NCBI RefSeq assembly: GCF_002174305.1
Contig: NZ_MIJB01000027.1
Span: 1 to 64,000 of the forward strand
DNA: 64,000 bases
Direction: 5' to 3'
DNA from: Aeromicrobium sp. PE09-221
GTDB lineage: Bacteria; Actinomycetota; Actinomycetes; Propionibacteriales; Nocardioidaceae
Shown here: positions 21,163-30,078 of the stretch, in pieces
How positions within the stretch are numbered: position 1 is the first letter of the stretch
Layout of the letters: every line of letters starts with the position of its first letter
Made by a program: the position numbers and the translations under genes
Notes under the pieces: model-generated
Seen by the model: the letters and a program-made list of their open reading frames with translations, nothing else
What the model was told of the DNA's origin: nothing
Database searches by the model: none

Positions 21163-22650
21163 TCAGGGCGCGACGGAACAGGCAGGGGCCGGGGGCAGCG
21201 GAGCAGGCACGCCGAGTCCCGGCATGCCGAGTCCGACCGCGCCCGGACGCACCTCGGTCTGGCCCTGGCGGGCCTCCCACGCGTCACCGGCTCGTGTACG
21301 ACGCACCTCGATCGGATCTCCGTCGGCCACCAGATAGTGCGGCGCGGCATGGGTGACACGTGTGATGACGAGGTCACCCGGGCGGACGTCCCTCTCCCCC
21401 GGCTGGAAGTGCACCAGCCGGTTGTCGCGCGCCCGGCCGCTCAGCCGACGGGTCTCCGCGTCCTTACGACCGCCCGCGTGCGCCTTGTCGGCGACCAACA
21501 GTTCGACGACCTCGCCCTCGCGCGTGCGGCTCTCCGCCCAGGCCACCTCGTCGACCAAGGCTGCCAAGCGCTCATACCGCTCCTGCACGATCTCCTTGGG
21601 CAACTGATCGGGCAGCTCGGCCGCCGGTGTGCCGGGACGCTGGGAGTACTGGAAGGTGAAGGCGCTGCTGAACCGCGCCTCGCGCACGACCTCGAGGGTC
21701 TGCTGGAAGTCCTCCTCGGTCTCACCGGGGAAGCCGACGATGATGTCGGTAGTGATGGCCGCATCGGGCATTGCCTCGCGCACGCGATCGAGGATGCCGA
21801 GGAACTTGCCTCGACGGTAGGAGCGGCGCATCGCCTTGAGGACACGGTCGGATCCCGACTGCAGCGGCATGTGCAACTGGGGCATGACATTGGGGGTCTC
21901 GGCCATCGCGGCGATCACATCGTCGGTGAAGTCCTTGGGATGCGGACTCGTGAACCGCACCCGCTCCAGACCTTCGATCTCTCCGCAGGCCCGCAACAGC
22001 TTCGAGAACGCCTGCCGATCGCCGAACTCCACTCCATAGCTGTTGACATTCTGTCCCAGCAACGTCACCTCCACGACGCCATCGGCGACCAGGGCCTCGA
22101 TCTCGGCGAGGATGTCGCCGGGACGACGATCGCGTTCCTTGCCACGCAGGCTGGGCACGATACAGAACGTGCAGGTGTTGTTGCACCCCACGCTGATCGA
22201 CACCCACGCGGCGAACACCGAATCGCGCTTGGTGGGCAGGGTGGACGGAAAGGTCTCCAGCGCATCGAGGATCTCGACCTGGGACTCCTGCTCGATCCGC
22301 GCCCGTTCCAGCAGGACCGGCAACGAACCGATGTTGTGGGTGCCGAACACCACGTCGACATAGGGCGCTCGACGCGTGATGGTGTCCTTGTCCTTCTGCG
22401 CGAGGCAGCCTCCCACGGCGATCTGCATACCGGGGTTCTGCGCCTTGATGCTCGCGACGTGGCCGAGATTGCCATAGAGCTTGTTGTCGGCATTTTCACG
22501 GACCGCGCACGTGTTGAACACGACGAGATCGGGGGTGGCGCCGTCACTGGCTCGAGAGTAGCCGGCCGTCTCGAGGAGCCCCGACAGTCGCTCGCTGTCG
22601 TGGACGTTCATCTGGCAGCCGTAAGTACGGACCTCATACGTCTTCGCCAT
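21163..22650 (-). CDS. miaB: tRNA-2-methylthio-N6-dimethylallyladenosine synthase
   Basis: The 495-residue radical-SAM methylthiotransferase modifies A37 of tRNAs reading UNN codons. The N-terminal UPF0004 domain ([28 protein letters not shown]) supplies three Cys for one [4Fe-4S] cluster. The radical-SAM motif [11 protein letters not shown] (about 157) supplies the second. A TRAM domain ([13 protein letters not shown], about 395-460) binds tRNA. The ATG at 22650 fits the family N-terminus [12 protein letters not shown]; the frame is open to 23346, but the extension lies over gluA and is not coding. The last 30 residues are a Pro/Gly-rich tail. It is divergent from gluABCD. Confidence 0.95.
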   Translation of the reverse strand: MAKTYEVRTYGCQMNVHDSERLSGLLETAGYSRASDGATPDLVVFNTCAVRENADNKLYGNLGHVASIKAQNPGMQIAVGGCLAQKDKDTITRRAPYVDVVFGTHNIGSLPVLLERARIEQESQVEILDALETFPSTLPTKRDSVFAAWVSISVGCNNTCTFCIVPSLRGKERDRRPGDILAEIEALVADGVVEVTLLGQNVNSYGVEFGDRQAFSKLLRACGEIEGLERVRFTSPHPKDFTDDVIAAMAETPNVMPQLHMPLQSGSDRVLKAMRRSYRRGKFLGILDRVREAMPDAAITTDIIVGFPGETEEDFQQTLEVVREARFSSAFTFQYSQRPGTPAAELPDQLPKEIVQERYERLAALVDEVAWAESRTREGEVVELLVADKAHAGGRKDAETRRLSGRARDNRLVHFQPGERDVRPGDLVITRVTHAAPHYLVADGDPIEVRRTRAGDAWEARQGQTEVRPGAVGLGMPGLGVPAPLPPAPACSVAP

Positions 22651-22930
22651 AACCACGCCAGGATACGCCGAACAGTGAGACACCCCTCCGGCCGGGCGAT
22701 GCGACGATCCGTTCCACATCCCCAGCCCCGAAGGGAGCCCCGGACGCCTCCCCGCCCCAGCACTACGGAAGTCCCTCGCAGAAACCCTCGCGCTCCTGGT
22801 TGTGAGCCTTCGTGGACGCTGCTGCGCACCCCGCCCGTGCATGCGGAGTCCTATTACGTTTCGGTGAACGACGGCTCCCGAAGGCCTCCGGACGTTGCGC
22901 GGCACTTCCGGTTCCGATTGGCTATGGTCC

Positions 22931-23680
22931 ATGGCTGAAACTGCTCCCCCCATGGTCTCCATGCGCGGCGTCCAGAAGTGGTTCGGGCGGTTGCACGTCC
23001 TGCAGGACATCGACTTCGACGTAGCCTCCGGCGAGGTGGTCGTCGTCATCGGTCCTTCGGGCTCGGGTAAATCGACCCTCTGTCGCACGATCAATCGCCT
23101 CGAGACGATCGACGAGGGCACCATCGAGATCGACGGCAAGATCCTGCCCGAGGAGGGCAAGGCGCTCGCGGGCCTGCGTGCGGATGTGGGCATGGTCTTC
23201 CAATCCTTCAATCTCTTCGCGCACAAGACCGTGCTCGAGAACGTGACCCTCGGCCCGATCAAGGTCCGGGGACAGAAGAAGAGCGACGCCGAACAAAGAG
23301 CCCACGAGCTCCTCGAGCGGGTCGGCGTCGCCAACCAGGCGTCCAAGCTCCCCGCTCAGCTATCGGGCGGACAGCAGCAACGTGTCGCGATCGCCAGAGC
23401 GCTCGCCATGGAGCCGAAGGTGATGCTCTTCGACGAGCCGACCTCGGCCCTCGATCCGGAGATGATCAAGGAGGTCCTCGACACGATGGTCGACCTCGCC
23501 GAGCGGGGCATGACGATGATCGTGGTCACCCACGAGATGGGCTTCGCCCGCACCGCCGCGAACCGGGTCGTGTTCATGTCCGACGGGCGCATCGTCGAGG
23601 AGAACGCTCCCGAGGAGTTCTTCACCGATCCGAAGAGCGATCGCGCCAAGGACTTCCTCGGCAAGATCCTCAAGCACTGA
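22931..23680 (+). CDS. gluA: Glutamate/amino-acid ABC transporter ATPase GluA
   Basis: The 249-residue ATPase has Walker [10 protein letters not shown], signature LSGGQQQR, Walker B VMLFDEP and switch His VVTHEMGF, and matches the polar amino acid (GlnQ/GluA) subclass. It energises the GluBCD uptake system. The ATG at 22931 is taken; in-frame ATGs at 22952 and 22961 would start [12 protein letters not shown] or MRGVQKWFG, close to many homologues, and no clear ribosome site decides. The 280 bases upstream (22651-22930), shared with divergent miaB, contain no recognised regulatory box apart from a weak TATGGT at 22923. Confidence 0.93.
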   Translation: MAETAPPMVSMRGVQKWFGRLHVLQDIDFDVASGEVVVVIGPSGSGKSTLCRTINRLETIDEGTIEIDGKILPEEGKALAGLRADVGMVFQSFNLFAHKTVLENVTLGPIKVRGQKKSDAEQRAHELLERVGVANQASKLPAQLSGGQQQRVAIARALAMEPKVMLFDEPTSALDPEMIKEVLDTMVDLAERGMTMIVVTHEMGFARTAANRVVFMSDGRIVEENAPEEFFTDPKSDRAKDFLGKILKH

Positions 23681-23721
23681 GCACTGACCGCTCCGCCACA
23701 ACCCCGACGGAAGGAAATCCC

Positions 23722-24612
23722 ATGAGGTCCACCACAGCTCGCCTGGCGTCCATCGCGGCCGCCTCGGTTCTGGCGCTCGCCGCCTGCGGCGACGCCGGCT
23801 CGGACGACGAGACGGCACCGGACACCGACTACGAGGTCCAGGACGTCAGCTTCGACGACGGCACCCGGATGGCCGAGCTCAACGAGCAGGGCACCGTGAA
23901 GATCGGCGTGAAGTACGACCAGCCGGGAATCGGCTTCCGCGCCGCCGGACAGGACGATCCGACCGGCTTCGACCCCGAGATCGGCAAGATCGTCGCCGCG
24001 CACCTCGGCATCGAGGCCGATGACATCGAGTGGGTCGAGACGATCTCGCAGAACCGCGAGCAGTTCCTGCAGAACGGCACGGTCGACTTCGTCATCGCCT
24101 CGTACTCGATCACCGATGATCGCCGTCAGGTCGTCGGGCAGGCAGGCCCGTACTACGTCACCGGCCAGGGCCTGCTCGTCCGCGAGGATGACGACTCCAT
24201 CCAGGGACCTGACGATCTCGAGGGCAAGAGCGTCTGCTCGGTCACCGGCTCCACCCCGATCAAGCTCATCGAGGAGGAGTACGGCGCGGACCCGGCCGGC
24301 TTCGACACCTACTCGGAGTGCGTGGATCAGCTGCTGAGCGGCTCAGTCGACGCGGTCACGACGGATGAGGCCATCCTGCTCGGCTACGCCGCCGAGAACG
24401 AGGGCGAGCTGAAGGTCGTCGGCGAACCCTTCTCCGAGGAGCGCTACGGCATCGGCTACAGCAAGGACGCTCCCGAGTTGTGCGAGTTCCTCAACGACAC
24501 CCTCACCGATGCCTTCGACAACGGTGATTGGGAGACGGCCTTCGATGAGACCCTCGGCAAGGGCGGCGCGGACGCGGGCACACCGCCCGAGCTCGACCCC
24601 TGCGAGTCCTGA
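23722..24612 (+). CDS. gluB: Glutamate-binding lipoprotein GluB
   Basis: The 296-residue protein has a lipoprotein signal ending LALAAC (Cys22), an acidic linker, and a solute-binding fold of family 3 (TVKIGVKYDQPGIGF, GFDPEIGKIVAAHLG, then DFVIASYSITDDRRQVV). It delivers glutamate or a related polar amino acid to GluCD. It lies 41 bases after gluA, with GGAAGGAAATCCC ahead of the ATG as ribosome site. A strong hairpin lies between it and gluC, which likely stabilises gluB mRNA and lowers permease synthesis. Confidence 0.92.
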   Translation: MRSTTARLASIAAASVLALAACGDAGSDDETAPDTDYEVQDVSFDDGTRMAELNEQGTVKIGVKYDQPGIGFRAAGQDDPTGFDPEIGKIVAAHLGIEADDIEWVETISQNREQFLQNGTVDFVIASYSITDDRRQVVGQAGPYYVTGQGLLVREDDDSIQGPDDLEGKSVCSVTGSTPIKLIEEEYGADPAGFDTYSECVDQLLSGSVDAVTTDEAILLGYAAENEGELKVVGEPFSEERYGIGYSKDAPELCEFLNDTLTDAFDNGDWETAFDETLGKGGADAGTPPELDPCES

Positions 24613-24618
24613 TTCCGT

Positions 24619-24657
24619 CATCGGCGGGCGGGGCGGCCTCAGCCCCGCCCGCCGATG
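24619..24657 (+). promoter_or_regulatory. Intercistronic hairpin between gluB and gluC
   Basis: A perfect 16-base-pair stem (24619-24634 with 24642-24657, seven-base loop GGCCTCA) starts 6 bases after the gluB stop and ends 21 bases before gluC. Such stems after binding-protein genes commonly protect the upstream mRNA or partly terminate, giving excess binding protein over permease. Which of the two applies here cannot be read from the sequence. Confidence 0.7.
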
Positions 24658-24678
24658 TGACCGACCTGAAGGTGATCC

Positions 24679-25329
24679 ATGGACTGGTTGACCGATAACT
24701 GGCTCAGCATCCTGCGCGGCTTCGGCGAGACGCTGAAGCTGCTCGGGCTCTCGGGGGCCATCGCCCTCGTACTGGGCACGCTCGTCGCCCTCGCACGTGT
24801 CTCCCCCGTGCCGATCCTGCGCGGCGTCGCCATCGGCTTTGTGACGATCTTCCGCAACACGCCGCTGCTCGTGCTGATCCTCATCACCTATTACGGACTG
24901 CCCGAGGTCGGCATCGACTTCGGCTTCTTCATCAACATCAGCCTCGCGATGGGCTTCTACACCGCATCCTTCGTCACCGAGGCGATCCGATCGGGCTTCA
25001 ACGGCGTCCCGCTCGGCCAGGCCGAGGCCGCTCGAGCGATCGGCATGCCTTTCACCCAGTCGATGTCCCAGGTGGTCCTTCCCCAGGCCTTCCGCCTGGT
25101 GGTCCCGCCGTTGGCGAGCGTCTTCATCGCCCTCACCAAGAACACGTCCCTGGCGGCGACCTTCGGCGTGGCCGAGGCGACCTATCGCATGCGCGGGCTG
25201 TTCAATGACTACGCCTCCCAGATGATCTTCATCTTCCTGGGCATCGCCCTCGGCTACATCCTCATCGTCGCGGTGATCTCCTGGATCGCGACGGCCTTCG
25301 AACGACGATTCGCGGTGAACGCCCGATGA
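24679..25329 (+). CDS. gluC: Glutamate ABC transporter permease GluC
   Basis: The 216-residue membrane protein belongs to the HisM/GlnP permease class: about five helices, the N-terminal GFGETLKLLGLSGAIALVLG and the EAA-type coupling loop GVPLGQAEAARAIGMPFTQSM (about 110-130) that docks on the ATPase. The ATG at 24679 follows GAAGGTGATCC. Its stop overlaps the gluD start by 4 bases (ATGA), so the two permeases are made in equal amounts and form the channel heterodimer. Confidence 0.93.
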   Translation: MDWLTDNWLSILRGFGETLKLLGLSGAIALVLGTLVALARVSPVPILRGVAIGFVTIFRNTPLLVLILITYYGLPEVGIDFGFFINISLAMGFYTASFVTEAIRSGFNGVPLGQAEAARAIGMPFTQSMSQVVLPQAFRLVVPPLASVFIALTKNTSLAATFGVAEATYRMRGLFNDYASQMIFIFLGIALGYILIVAVISWIATAFERRFAVNAR

Positions 25330-26168
25330 GCGCCTCCACAGTCCTTTACGACGCGCCCGGCCCCAAGGCCCGGGCCCGCTATCGCCTCTTCGGCCTCCTC
25401 ACGGTGATCGGCATCGTCCTGCTCCTCGCCGCCGTGATCTGGCGGCTCTGGAGCCGTGACCAGCTCACCGCCGACAAGTGGGAGGTCTTCTACACCCCGC
25501 GGTACATCGAGCTGCTGGCCCGTGCCACCCTCGATACCTTGTGGATCGCCGCCCTCTCGATCGCGGGGGCACTCGTCTTCGGAGTGATCTTCGGCGTCGC
25601 GAAGCTATCGGATCACCTCCCCGTGCGGTGGTTCGCCTGGGTCATCGTCGAGTTCTTCCGCGCCGTGCCGTTGCTGCTGCTGATCATCTTCGTCTGGTTC
25701 TACGCCTACGACACACGCCTCGGCACGATCGCGCCGTTGGTCATCGCCTTGATCCTCTACAACGGATCGGTGCTGGCAGAGACCTTCCGTGCCGGCATCA
25801 ATGCCGTGCCGAAGGGTCAGGTGGAGGCGGCCTTCGCCGTCGGGTTGCGCAAGTCAGCGGTGATGCGGATCGTCCAGCTTCCGCAGGCGATCAAGATCAT
25901 GACGCCAGCGATCATCAGCCAGTGCATCGTGGCGCTGAAGGACACCAGCCTCGGCTACTACATCCTTGCGGCGGGCCTGACGACGACCGGCCGTGAGATC
26001 TGGCGGACCTTCGACAATCGCCTGGCGACCGCATTGGTCCTCGCCGCGATCTACATCGTGCTGAATCTCCTGCTGACCGCCTTGGGCCGCTGGGCCGAAC
26101 GGCATATCACCGGGGCGCGGCCACCGCAAGCCCTCGCCGACAAGCCCGGACAGCCTACGGCGGCCTGA
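25326..26168 (+). CDS. gluD: Glutamate ABC transporter permease GluD
   Basis: The 280-residue permease is longer than GluC because of a 60-residue N-terminal cytoplasmic/first-helix region. It carries the coupling loop INAVPKGQVEAAFAVGLRKSAVM (about 157-180) and a C-terminal Pro/Ala-rich tail. It partners GluC. It closes the operon and meets the DUF4442 gene convergently 43 bases away with no obvious hairpin between them. Confidence 0.92.
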   Translation: MSASTVLYDAPGPKARARYRLFGLLTVIGIVLLLAAVIWRLWSRDQLTADKWEVFYTPRYIELLARATLDTLWIAALSIAGALVFGVIFGVAKLSDHLPVRWFAWVIVEFFRAVPLLLLIIFVWFYAYDTRLGTIAPLVIALILYNGSVLAETFRAGINAVPKGQVEAAFAVGLRKSAVMRIVQLPQAIKIMTPAIISQCIVALKDTSLGYYILAAGLTTTGREIWRTFDNRLATALVLAAIYIVLNLLLTALGRWAERHITGARPPQALADKPGQPTAA

Positions 26169-26211
26169 GCCATGGCACGACGTAGGTCGCTCTCCGACGG
26201 GCGGGAGGCGC

Positions 26212-26670
26212 TCAGCCGACCGGCGTGACCCACAGGTGGATCCTGCCACGCACCACGACCGTTCCGTCATCGCGTGTGGCCGTGACAACGACCGGAACAT
26301 CGGGGGCTCCAGCCCAGTCCTCCTCCGTCGTCTCCGCGCGACACACCAGATCGCTCGTGGATTTGGCGAGGTACTCGACCTCCATCCCTTTGGGAAGCCA
26401 TCGGTGCCCCGCGGGCACCGTCGCCTCGGCCAGCAGCCCCATCGCCGCCTCCAAGCCATTGCAGACCGCGATCGCGTGCACGGTGCCGATGTGATTGTGC
26501 ACACCCCATCGCTTACGGACAACGACCTCGGCCTCGTGCTCGCGCATCAGGGTCACCCGCGGGCGGATCGTGCGGAAGTAGGGCGCCTTGAGCCCGAAGG
26601 CGAGCGAGAACAACCGGTCCCCCAGGGGCAGCGCTCGAACCCGCGTGTAGAGGTCGAAGGTCGATGTCAT
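26212..26670 (-). CDS. DUF4442 hotdog-fold protein (thioesterase-like)
   Basis: The 152-residue protein resembles the DUF4442 hotdog family, distant relatives of acyl-CoA thioesterases: a leading region (LGLAFGLKAPYF-like), the hotdog helix VHNHIGTVHAIAVCNGLEAAMG (about 70-91) and strands such as VVVTATRDDGTVVVRGRIHLWV. The His/Asn-rich segment around residue 75 is where catalytic residues lie in relatives, but the reaction is not established. The ATG at 26670 overlaps the upstream acetyltransferase stop by 4 bases, so it is the last gene of the recA-recX-acetyltransferase unit. Confidence 0.7.
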   Translation of the reverse strand: MTSTFDLYTRVRALPLGDRLFSLAFGLKAPYFRTIRPRVTLMREHEAEVVVRKRWGVHNHIGTVHAIAVCNGLEAAMGLLAEATVPAGHRWLPKGMEVEYLAKSTSDLVCRAETTEEDWAGAPDVPVVVTATRDDGTVVVRGRIHLWVTPVG

Positions 26671-27212
26671 GGGCCGAGCGTAGAGGAATCAGGCGTGAAG
26701 GCCGCGCGCGGGGCGCTGCATGTTACTTCCGCGTACTCGGCGGCATCCGGCTGGATCCAGAGTCCGCGCTCGAAACCCGCCCTGCCCAGTGCGGCGATCG
26801 AGCGATGGTTGCGCGCATCCGGCAGTGCGATGAAGCGCGGTGCCGCCGGATACCGCTCGATCAGCACCTGACGGCAGAAGCCGGCGATCATGGAGCTGCC
26901 GAGGCCTCGCCCGGTCGACTCGGGATCACCGATCAGGAAGTCGAAGCAGACGGCGTGCTGATCGCGGACCCGCACGGCGAGGTCAGGGTCGGCCGCCACC
27001 GGGAAACTCTGCAGGAACCCGATCGGACGTCCGTCCAGGCTCGCTATCCACATCTGCACGGGCGAGTCCCCCTGCAGTCGTTCCTCCAGCAGCTGCCGCG
27101 CCTCGTCCACCCCGGCATACGCGCGGGGGAACCACCTGAGCACATGGGCTTCCTGCCGCCACCGAACGAGAAGACCGAGGTCGGCATCGGTGAAAGGCCG
27201 GAACCGCCACAT
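26667..27212 (-). CDS. GNAT-family acetyltransferase (AAC(6')/IucB-like)
   Basis: The 181-residue protein resembles the GNAT_acetyltransf_8/aminoglycoside 6'-acetyltransferase-like group: FRPFTDADLGLLVRWRQEAHV at the N-terminus, CFDFLIGDPESTGRGLGSSMI (acetyl-CoA loop GRGLG, about residue 100), and NHRSIAALGRAGFE near the end. The substrate could be an amine of a small molecule or a protein; resistance activity must not be assumed. Its start lies 6 bases after the recX stop, and its end overlaps the DUF4442 gene. Confidence 0.75.
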   Translation of the reverse strand: MWRFRPFTDADLGLLVRWRQEAHVLRWFPRAYAGVDEARQLLEERLQGDSPVQMWIASLDGRPIGFLQSFPVAADPDLAVRVRDQHAVCFDFLIGDPESTGRGLGSSMIAGFCRQVLIERYPAAPRFIALPDARNHRSIAALGRAGFERGLWIQPDAAEYAEVTCSAPRAAFTPDSSTLGP

Positions 27213-27218
27213 CGCGGA

Positions 27219-27734
27219 TCACTCGCTGTGCTCGATATCAGCGGCCAACTCCTCGCGCACGACCTCGAAGGCCATGGACGATGGATAACCCTTGCGGGCG
27301 AGCAGGCTCGCCAGTCGGCGTACTTGCACCTGTGCATCGAGGCCGCGCAGTCGAGAGATGCGCCCACGCACCAGACGCCGTGCCACCTCTCGTTCATCCT
27401 CATCGCGTACCTGATCGTCGAGCACCATGCGAGCGAGCTCGTCGTCGATGCCGTGCCGCCGCAGCTCCACAGCCAGGGCGGGCCGGGCCAGACCCTTGAC
27501 TCGCTGTCGCGACTCCACCCACATCCGGGCGAAACGCTCGTCATCGATCAAACCGGCGGCTTCGAGACGGTCGAGCACCACCACGGCGACCTCCTCAGGG
27601 ACCCCCTTCTTGGCCATCGCCCCGGCGAGATCGGACCGGCTGCGATCGCGATCGGTCAACCGGTCCAACGCCACCGTTCGGGCGAACTCCTCCAGTTCGA
27701 GGCCCGTCAGTCCTTCAGCGGTGCGCGGTGCCAT
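27219..27734 (-). CDS. recX: Regulatory protein RecX
   Basis: The 171-residue all-helical protein has three RecX repeats (DRDRSRSDLAGAMAKKGVP, DDERFARMWVESRQR, RRLARKGYP-like) and modulates RecA filaments, usually by blocking extension. The ATG at 27734 shares its first base with the recA TGA stop, so translation is coupled and RecX stays low relative to RecA. The length is normal. Confidence 0.93.
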   Translation of the reverse strand: MAPRTAEGLTGLELEEFARTVALDRLTDRDRSRSDLAGAMAKKGVPEEVAVVVLDRLEAAGLIDDERFARMWVESRQRVKGLARPALAVELRRHGIDDELARMVLDDQVRDEDEREVARRLVRGRISRLRGLDAQVQVRRLASLLARKGYPSSMAFEVVREELAADIEHSE

Positions 27735-28819
27735 CAGAAGTCCGCGGCCGACAGCTCACCCTCGTCCGCGGGCGTCGCCGGCTCGTCGACTTTAGCCCCG
27801 ACACCGAGATGCTCCTTGATGCGCTTCTCCAGCTCATTGGCGAGATCGGGGTTGTCGCGCAGGAAGTTGCGCGCATTCTCCTTGCCCTGTCCGAGCTGGT
27901 CGCCCTCATAGGTGTACCAGGCACCCGCCTTGCGCACGAAGCCCGCGTCGACGCCCAGGTCGATGAGACTGCCCTCACGGCTGATGCCCTGGCCGTACAT
28001 GATGTCGAACTCGGCCTGTTTGAAGGGAGGAGCCATCTTGTTCTTGACGACCTTGACCCGGGTGCGGTTGCCGACCATGTCGGTACCGTCCTTGAGGGTC
28101 TCGATCCGGCGCACATCCATGCGCACGGAGGCATAGAACTTCAGCGCCTTGCCGCCCGTGGTGGTCTCGGGCGATCCGAACATCACACCGATCTTCTCGC
28201 GCAACTGGTTGATGAAGATGGCCGTGGTGCCCGAGCCGTTGATGGCACCGGTCATCTTGCGCAGTGCCTGGCTCATCAGCCGGGCCTGCAGTCCCACATG
28301 GCTGTCACCCATCTCACCGTCGATCTCCGCGCGGGGCACCAAGGCGGCGACCGAGTCGATGACGATGATGTCCAGGGCGCCTGAACGCACGAGCATGTCG
28401 GCGATCTCGAGTGCCTGCTCACCCGAATCCGGCTGCGAGATGAGGAGGGCATCGGTGTCGACCCCGAGCTTGCGCGCGTAATCCGGGTCGAGGGCATGCT
28501 CGGCATCAATGAAGGCCGCGACCCCGCCCGCGCGCTGGGCATTGGCGACGGCATGCAGCGCGACGGTGGTCTTGCCCGAGGACTCCGGACCGTAGACCTC
28601 GACGATGCGACCTCGTGGGAGGCCGCCGATGCCGAGGGCCACATCGAGGGCGACGGCACCGGTGGGGATCACCTCGATAGGTGCCTTGGTGCGGTCGCCG
28701 AGGCGCATGACCGCGCCACTGCCGTAGGAGCGGGAGATCTGGGCGATCGCATTGTCGAGAGCCTTGTCTTTGTCGCCTTCGGCGCCGACGGGGGCCTTGG
28801 ACGCGGTGTTCTTGGCCAT
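27734..28819 (-). CDS. recA: Recombinase RecA
   Basis: The 361-residue protein carries Walker [10 protein letters not shown] (77-85), the Walker B region [15 protein letters not shown], loop L2 residues [19 protein letters not shown] and an acidic C-terminal tail. It polymerises on single-stranded DNA, drives strand exchange and activates LexA self-cleavage. No intein is present. A CGAAC-AGGT-GTTCG SOS box lies about 135 bases upstream, next to a TAGACT -10-like element. Intergenic 28820-29067 (248 bases) holds this promoter and a long leader. Confidence 0.98.
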   Translation of the reverse strand: MAKNTASKAPVGAEGDKDKALDNAIAQISRSYGSGAVMRLGDRTKAPIEVIPTGAVALDVALGIGGLPRGRIVEVYGPESSGKTTVALHAVANAQRAGGVAAFIDAEHALDPDYARKLGVDTDALLISQPDSGEQALEIADMLVRSGALDIIVIDSVAALVPRAEIDGEMGDSHVGLQARLMSQALRKMTGAINGSGTTAIFINQLREKIGVMFGSPETTTGGKALKFYASVRMDVRRIETLKDGTDMVGNRTRVKVVKNKMAPPFKQAEFDIMYGQGISREGSLIDLGVDAGFVRKAGAWYTYEGDQLGQGKENARNFLRDNPDLANELEKRIKEHLGVGAKVDEPATPADEGELSAADF

Positions 28820-28945
28820 GAGGTGGGTCCTGTTCTATGTCGTGGGTGGCGGGCCATCTTCGACGGTAGAAGAACCCACTGACATTCCTGAGCCTCATCG
28901 ACTCGTCTGTGGATGCTGTTCTTCCTCGTCCAGCCTGTGGATCAC

Positions 28946-28967
28946 AGTCTAGGCGAACAGGTGTTCG
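28946..28967 (-). promoter_or_regulatory. recA promoter: LexA (SOS) box with -10-like element
   Basis: CGAACAGGTGTTCG at 28954-28967 is a perfect dyad matching the Gram-positive/actinobacterial LexA box CGAAC-N4-GTTCG. On the minus strand it is followed two bases later by TAGACT (28951-28946), a plausible -10 hexamer, so bound LexA would cover the promoter. No clear -35 is seen. The transcription start, and hence a leader of about 120 bases, is inference. Confidence 0.75.
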
Positions 28968-29067
28968 ACCGCGCGCGACACGCCGTCATCCCACGAAGAC
29001 GCAGAACGGATATCGGTCGGATCGGCGTGGACGCACAGCGGCTCGGCACGACCGGCCGCACCGCGCG

Positions 29068-29262
29068 TCACCGCTCCGAGGCCGGGAGTTCGAGCACCGC
29101 GTGCACGGCACGCCAGACACGCTGCGGGGGCACACCGGCCTCGAGGGCCTCGGCGACCGTGCGGTCACCCAATGAGGCGATCGACTGCTGCGAGGCCCAG
29201 GAGGCCGAATAGGCGCTGCCCAGGTGCTGGTCCATCCGCGCCCAGAACTCGCTGTGACGCAT
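29068..29262 (-). CDS. DUF3046 protein
   Basis: The 64-residue protein ([21 protein letters not shown]) matches DUF3046, a short family found beside recA in Actinobacteria; its molecular role is unknown. It contains RTVAEALEAGVPPQRVWRAVHAVLELP, the family's conserved C-terminal helix pair. The start shares a base with the clgR stop (coupled). Confidence 0.88.
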   Translation of the reverse strand: MRHSEFWARMDQHLGSAYSASWASQQSIASLGDRTVAEALEAGVPPQRVWRAVHAVLELPASER

Positions 29263-29558
29263 CAGGCGGCCGAGACCTCGACCTTGTTCGGGGCGATGGT
29301 GGAGACGGTGGCCAGCTCAGCGGCCTCCTCGACCTCCATCAGCGAGCTGACATCCAGCAGAACCTTGCTCAACGGGACGTCCAGGGCGGTCGCCAGCGCC
29401 GCCAGCAGTTCGGAACTCGGTTCCTTCTGCCCGCGCTCGACCTCCGAGATGTACCCCAGGCTCACGCGTGCCCGGGCGGATACATCGCGCAGGGTGAGTC
29501 CCTGGGCCAGCCGGCGCGCGCGGAGCACCTCGCCGACGAGCTGTCGCATCGTGGTCAT
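29262..29558 (-). CDS. clgR: XRE-type regulator ClgR
   Basis: The 98-residue protein has an N-terminal helix-turn-helix ([26 protein letters not shown], about 22-47) closely matching ClgR, the activator of clp protease and some repair genes in Streptomyces, Corynebacterium and Mycobacterium. The C-terminal part is short; ClgR is itself a Clp substrate in relatives, and the protein ends in a small non-polar Val-Ser-Ala-Ala, compatible with ClpP recognition. The ATG at 29558 follows AGGAGGAGCCC. It lies downstream of pncC and pgsA. Confidence 0.88.
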   Translation of the reverse strand: MTTMRQLVGEVLRARRLAQGLTLRDVSARARVSLGYISEVERGQKEPSSELLAALATALDVPLSKVLLDVSSLMEVEEAAELATVSTIAPNKVEVSAA

Positions 29559-29589
29559 GGGCTCCTCCTGACGTGGTCTTCGTCTGTGG

Positions 29590-30078
29590 TCAACGCGGAC
29601 CGGAACCCGCTTGTTCCCTCAGCCTAGCGCGCAGCAGTGACAGCGCCGCGTCCACCGCCCCCGAACGGACCTGGTTCCGGTCCCCGGAAAGATGGAGCTC
29701 CTCGGCCACCGCGACATCGTCCGGCCCCGCGACGGCGACGAAGACCGTGCCCTGTGCCCGGCCCTCGGAGGGCCCGGGACCGGCCACACCGGTCGTGCCG
29801 ACGCCCCATGCCGCGCCGAGCTCGCGGCGCGCGCCCGAGGCGAGCGCGGTCGCGACCTCCGCGCAGACGGTGCCCCGTTCCTCGATCAGATCGGCCGACA
29901 CGCCGAGCAGCGTGGACTTCATCTCCGGCTGATAGGCGACGATCCCGCCGCGGACGACCTCCGAAGCACCCGGGGGATCGACCAGGACAGCGCATACCAG
30001 ACCACCGGTCAGCGACTCGGCGGTGGCTACGTGCTGGCCGGCGGCGATCAGCGACGCGATGATCTCCTCGGCCTTCAC
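29590..30078 (-). CDS. pncC: CinA C-terminal domain protein (NMN amidohydrolase type)
   Basis: The 162-residue protein is the stand-alone C-terminal domain of Cin[48 protein letters not shown] and GTVFVAV. Stand-alone versions in other bacteria deamidate nicotinamide mononucleotide (PncC) in NAD recycling. The start is GTG at 30078, overlapping the pgsA stop by 4 bases (GTGA); the frame is open to 30339 but the extra part lies inside pgsA. The competence-related N-terminal domain of full CinA is missing, as usual at this locus in Actinobacteria. Confidence 0.88.
   Translation of the reverse strand: MKAEEIIASLIAAGQHVATAESLTGGLVCAVLVDPPGASEVVRGGIVAYQPEMKSTLLGVSADLIEERGTVCAEVATALASGARRELGAAWGVGTTGVAGPGPSEGRAQGTVFVAVAGPDDVAVAEELHLSGDRNQVRSGAVDAALSLLRARLREQAGSGPR

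Noticed and set aside
22923..22928. TATGGT as a -10 element for a leaderless gluA.
   Set aside because: It is too close to the chosen ATG at 22931, and no -35 is evident; it would only fit if translation began at 22952 or 22961.
22651..23346. Upstream extension of the miaB frame.
   Set aside because: It runs antisense through gluA, while [12 protein letters not shown] at 22650 is the family's normal N-terminus.
26667..27212. Aminoglycoside resistance gene.
   Set aside because: It shares the AAC(6')/IucB-type fold, but it lies in the core recA-recX unit, and fold similarity alone does not support resistance.
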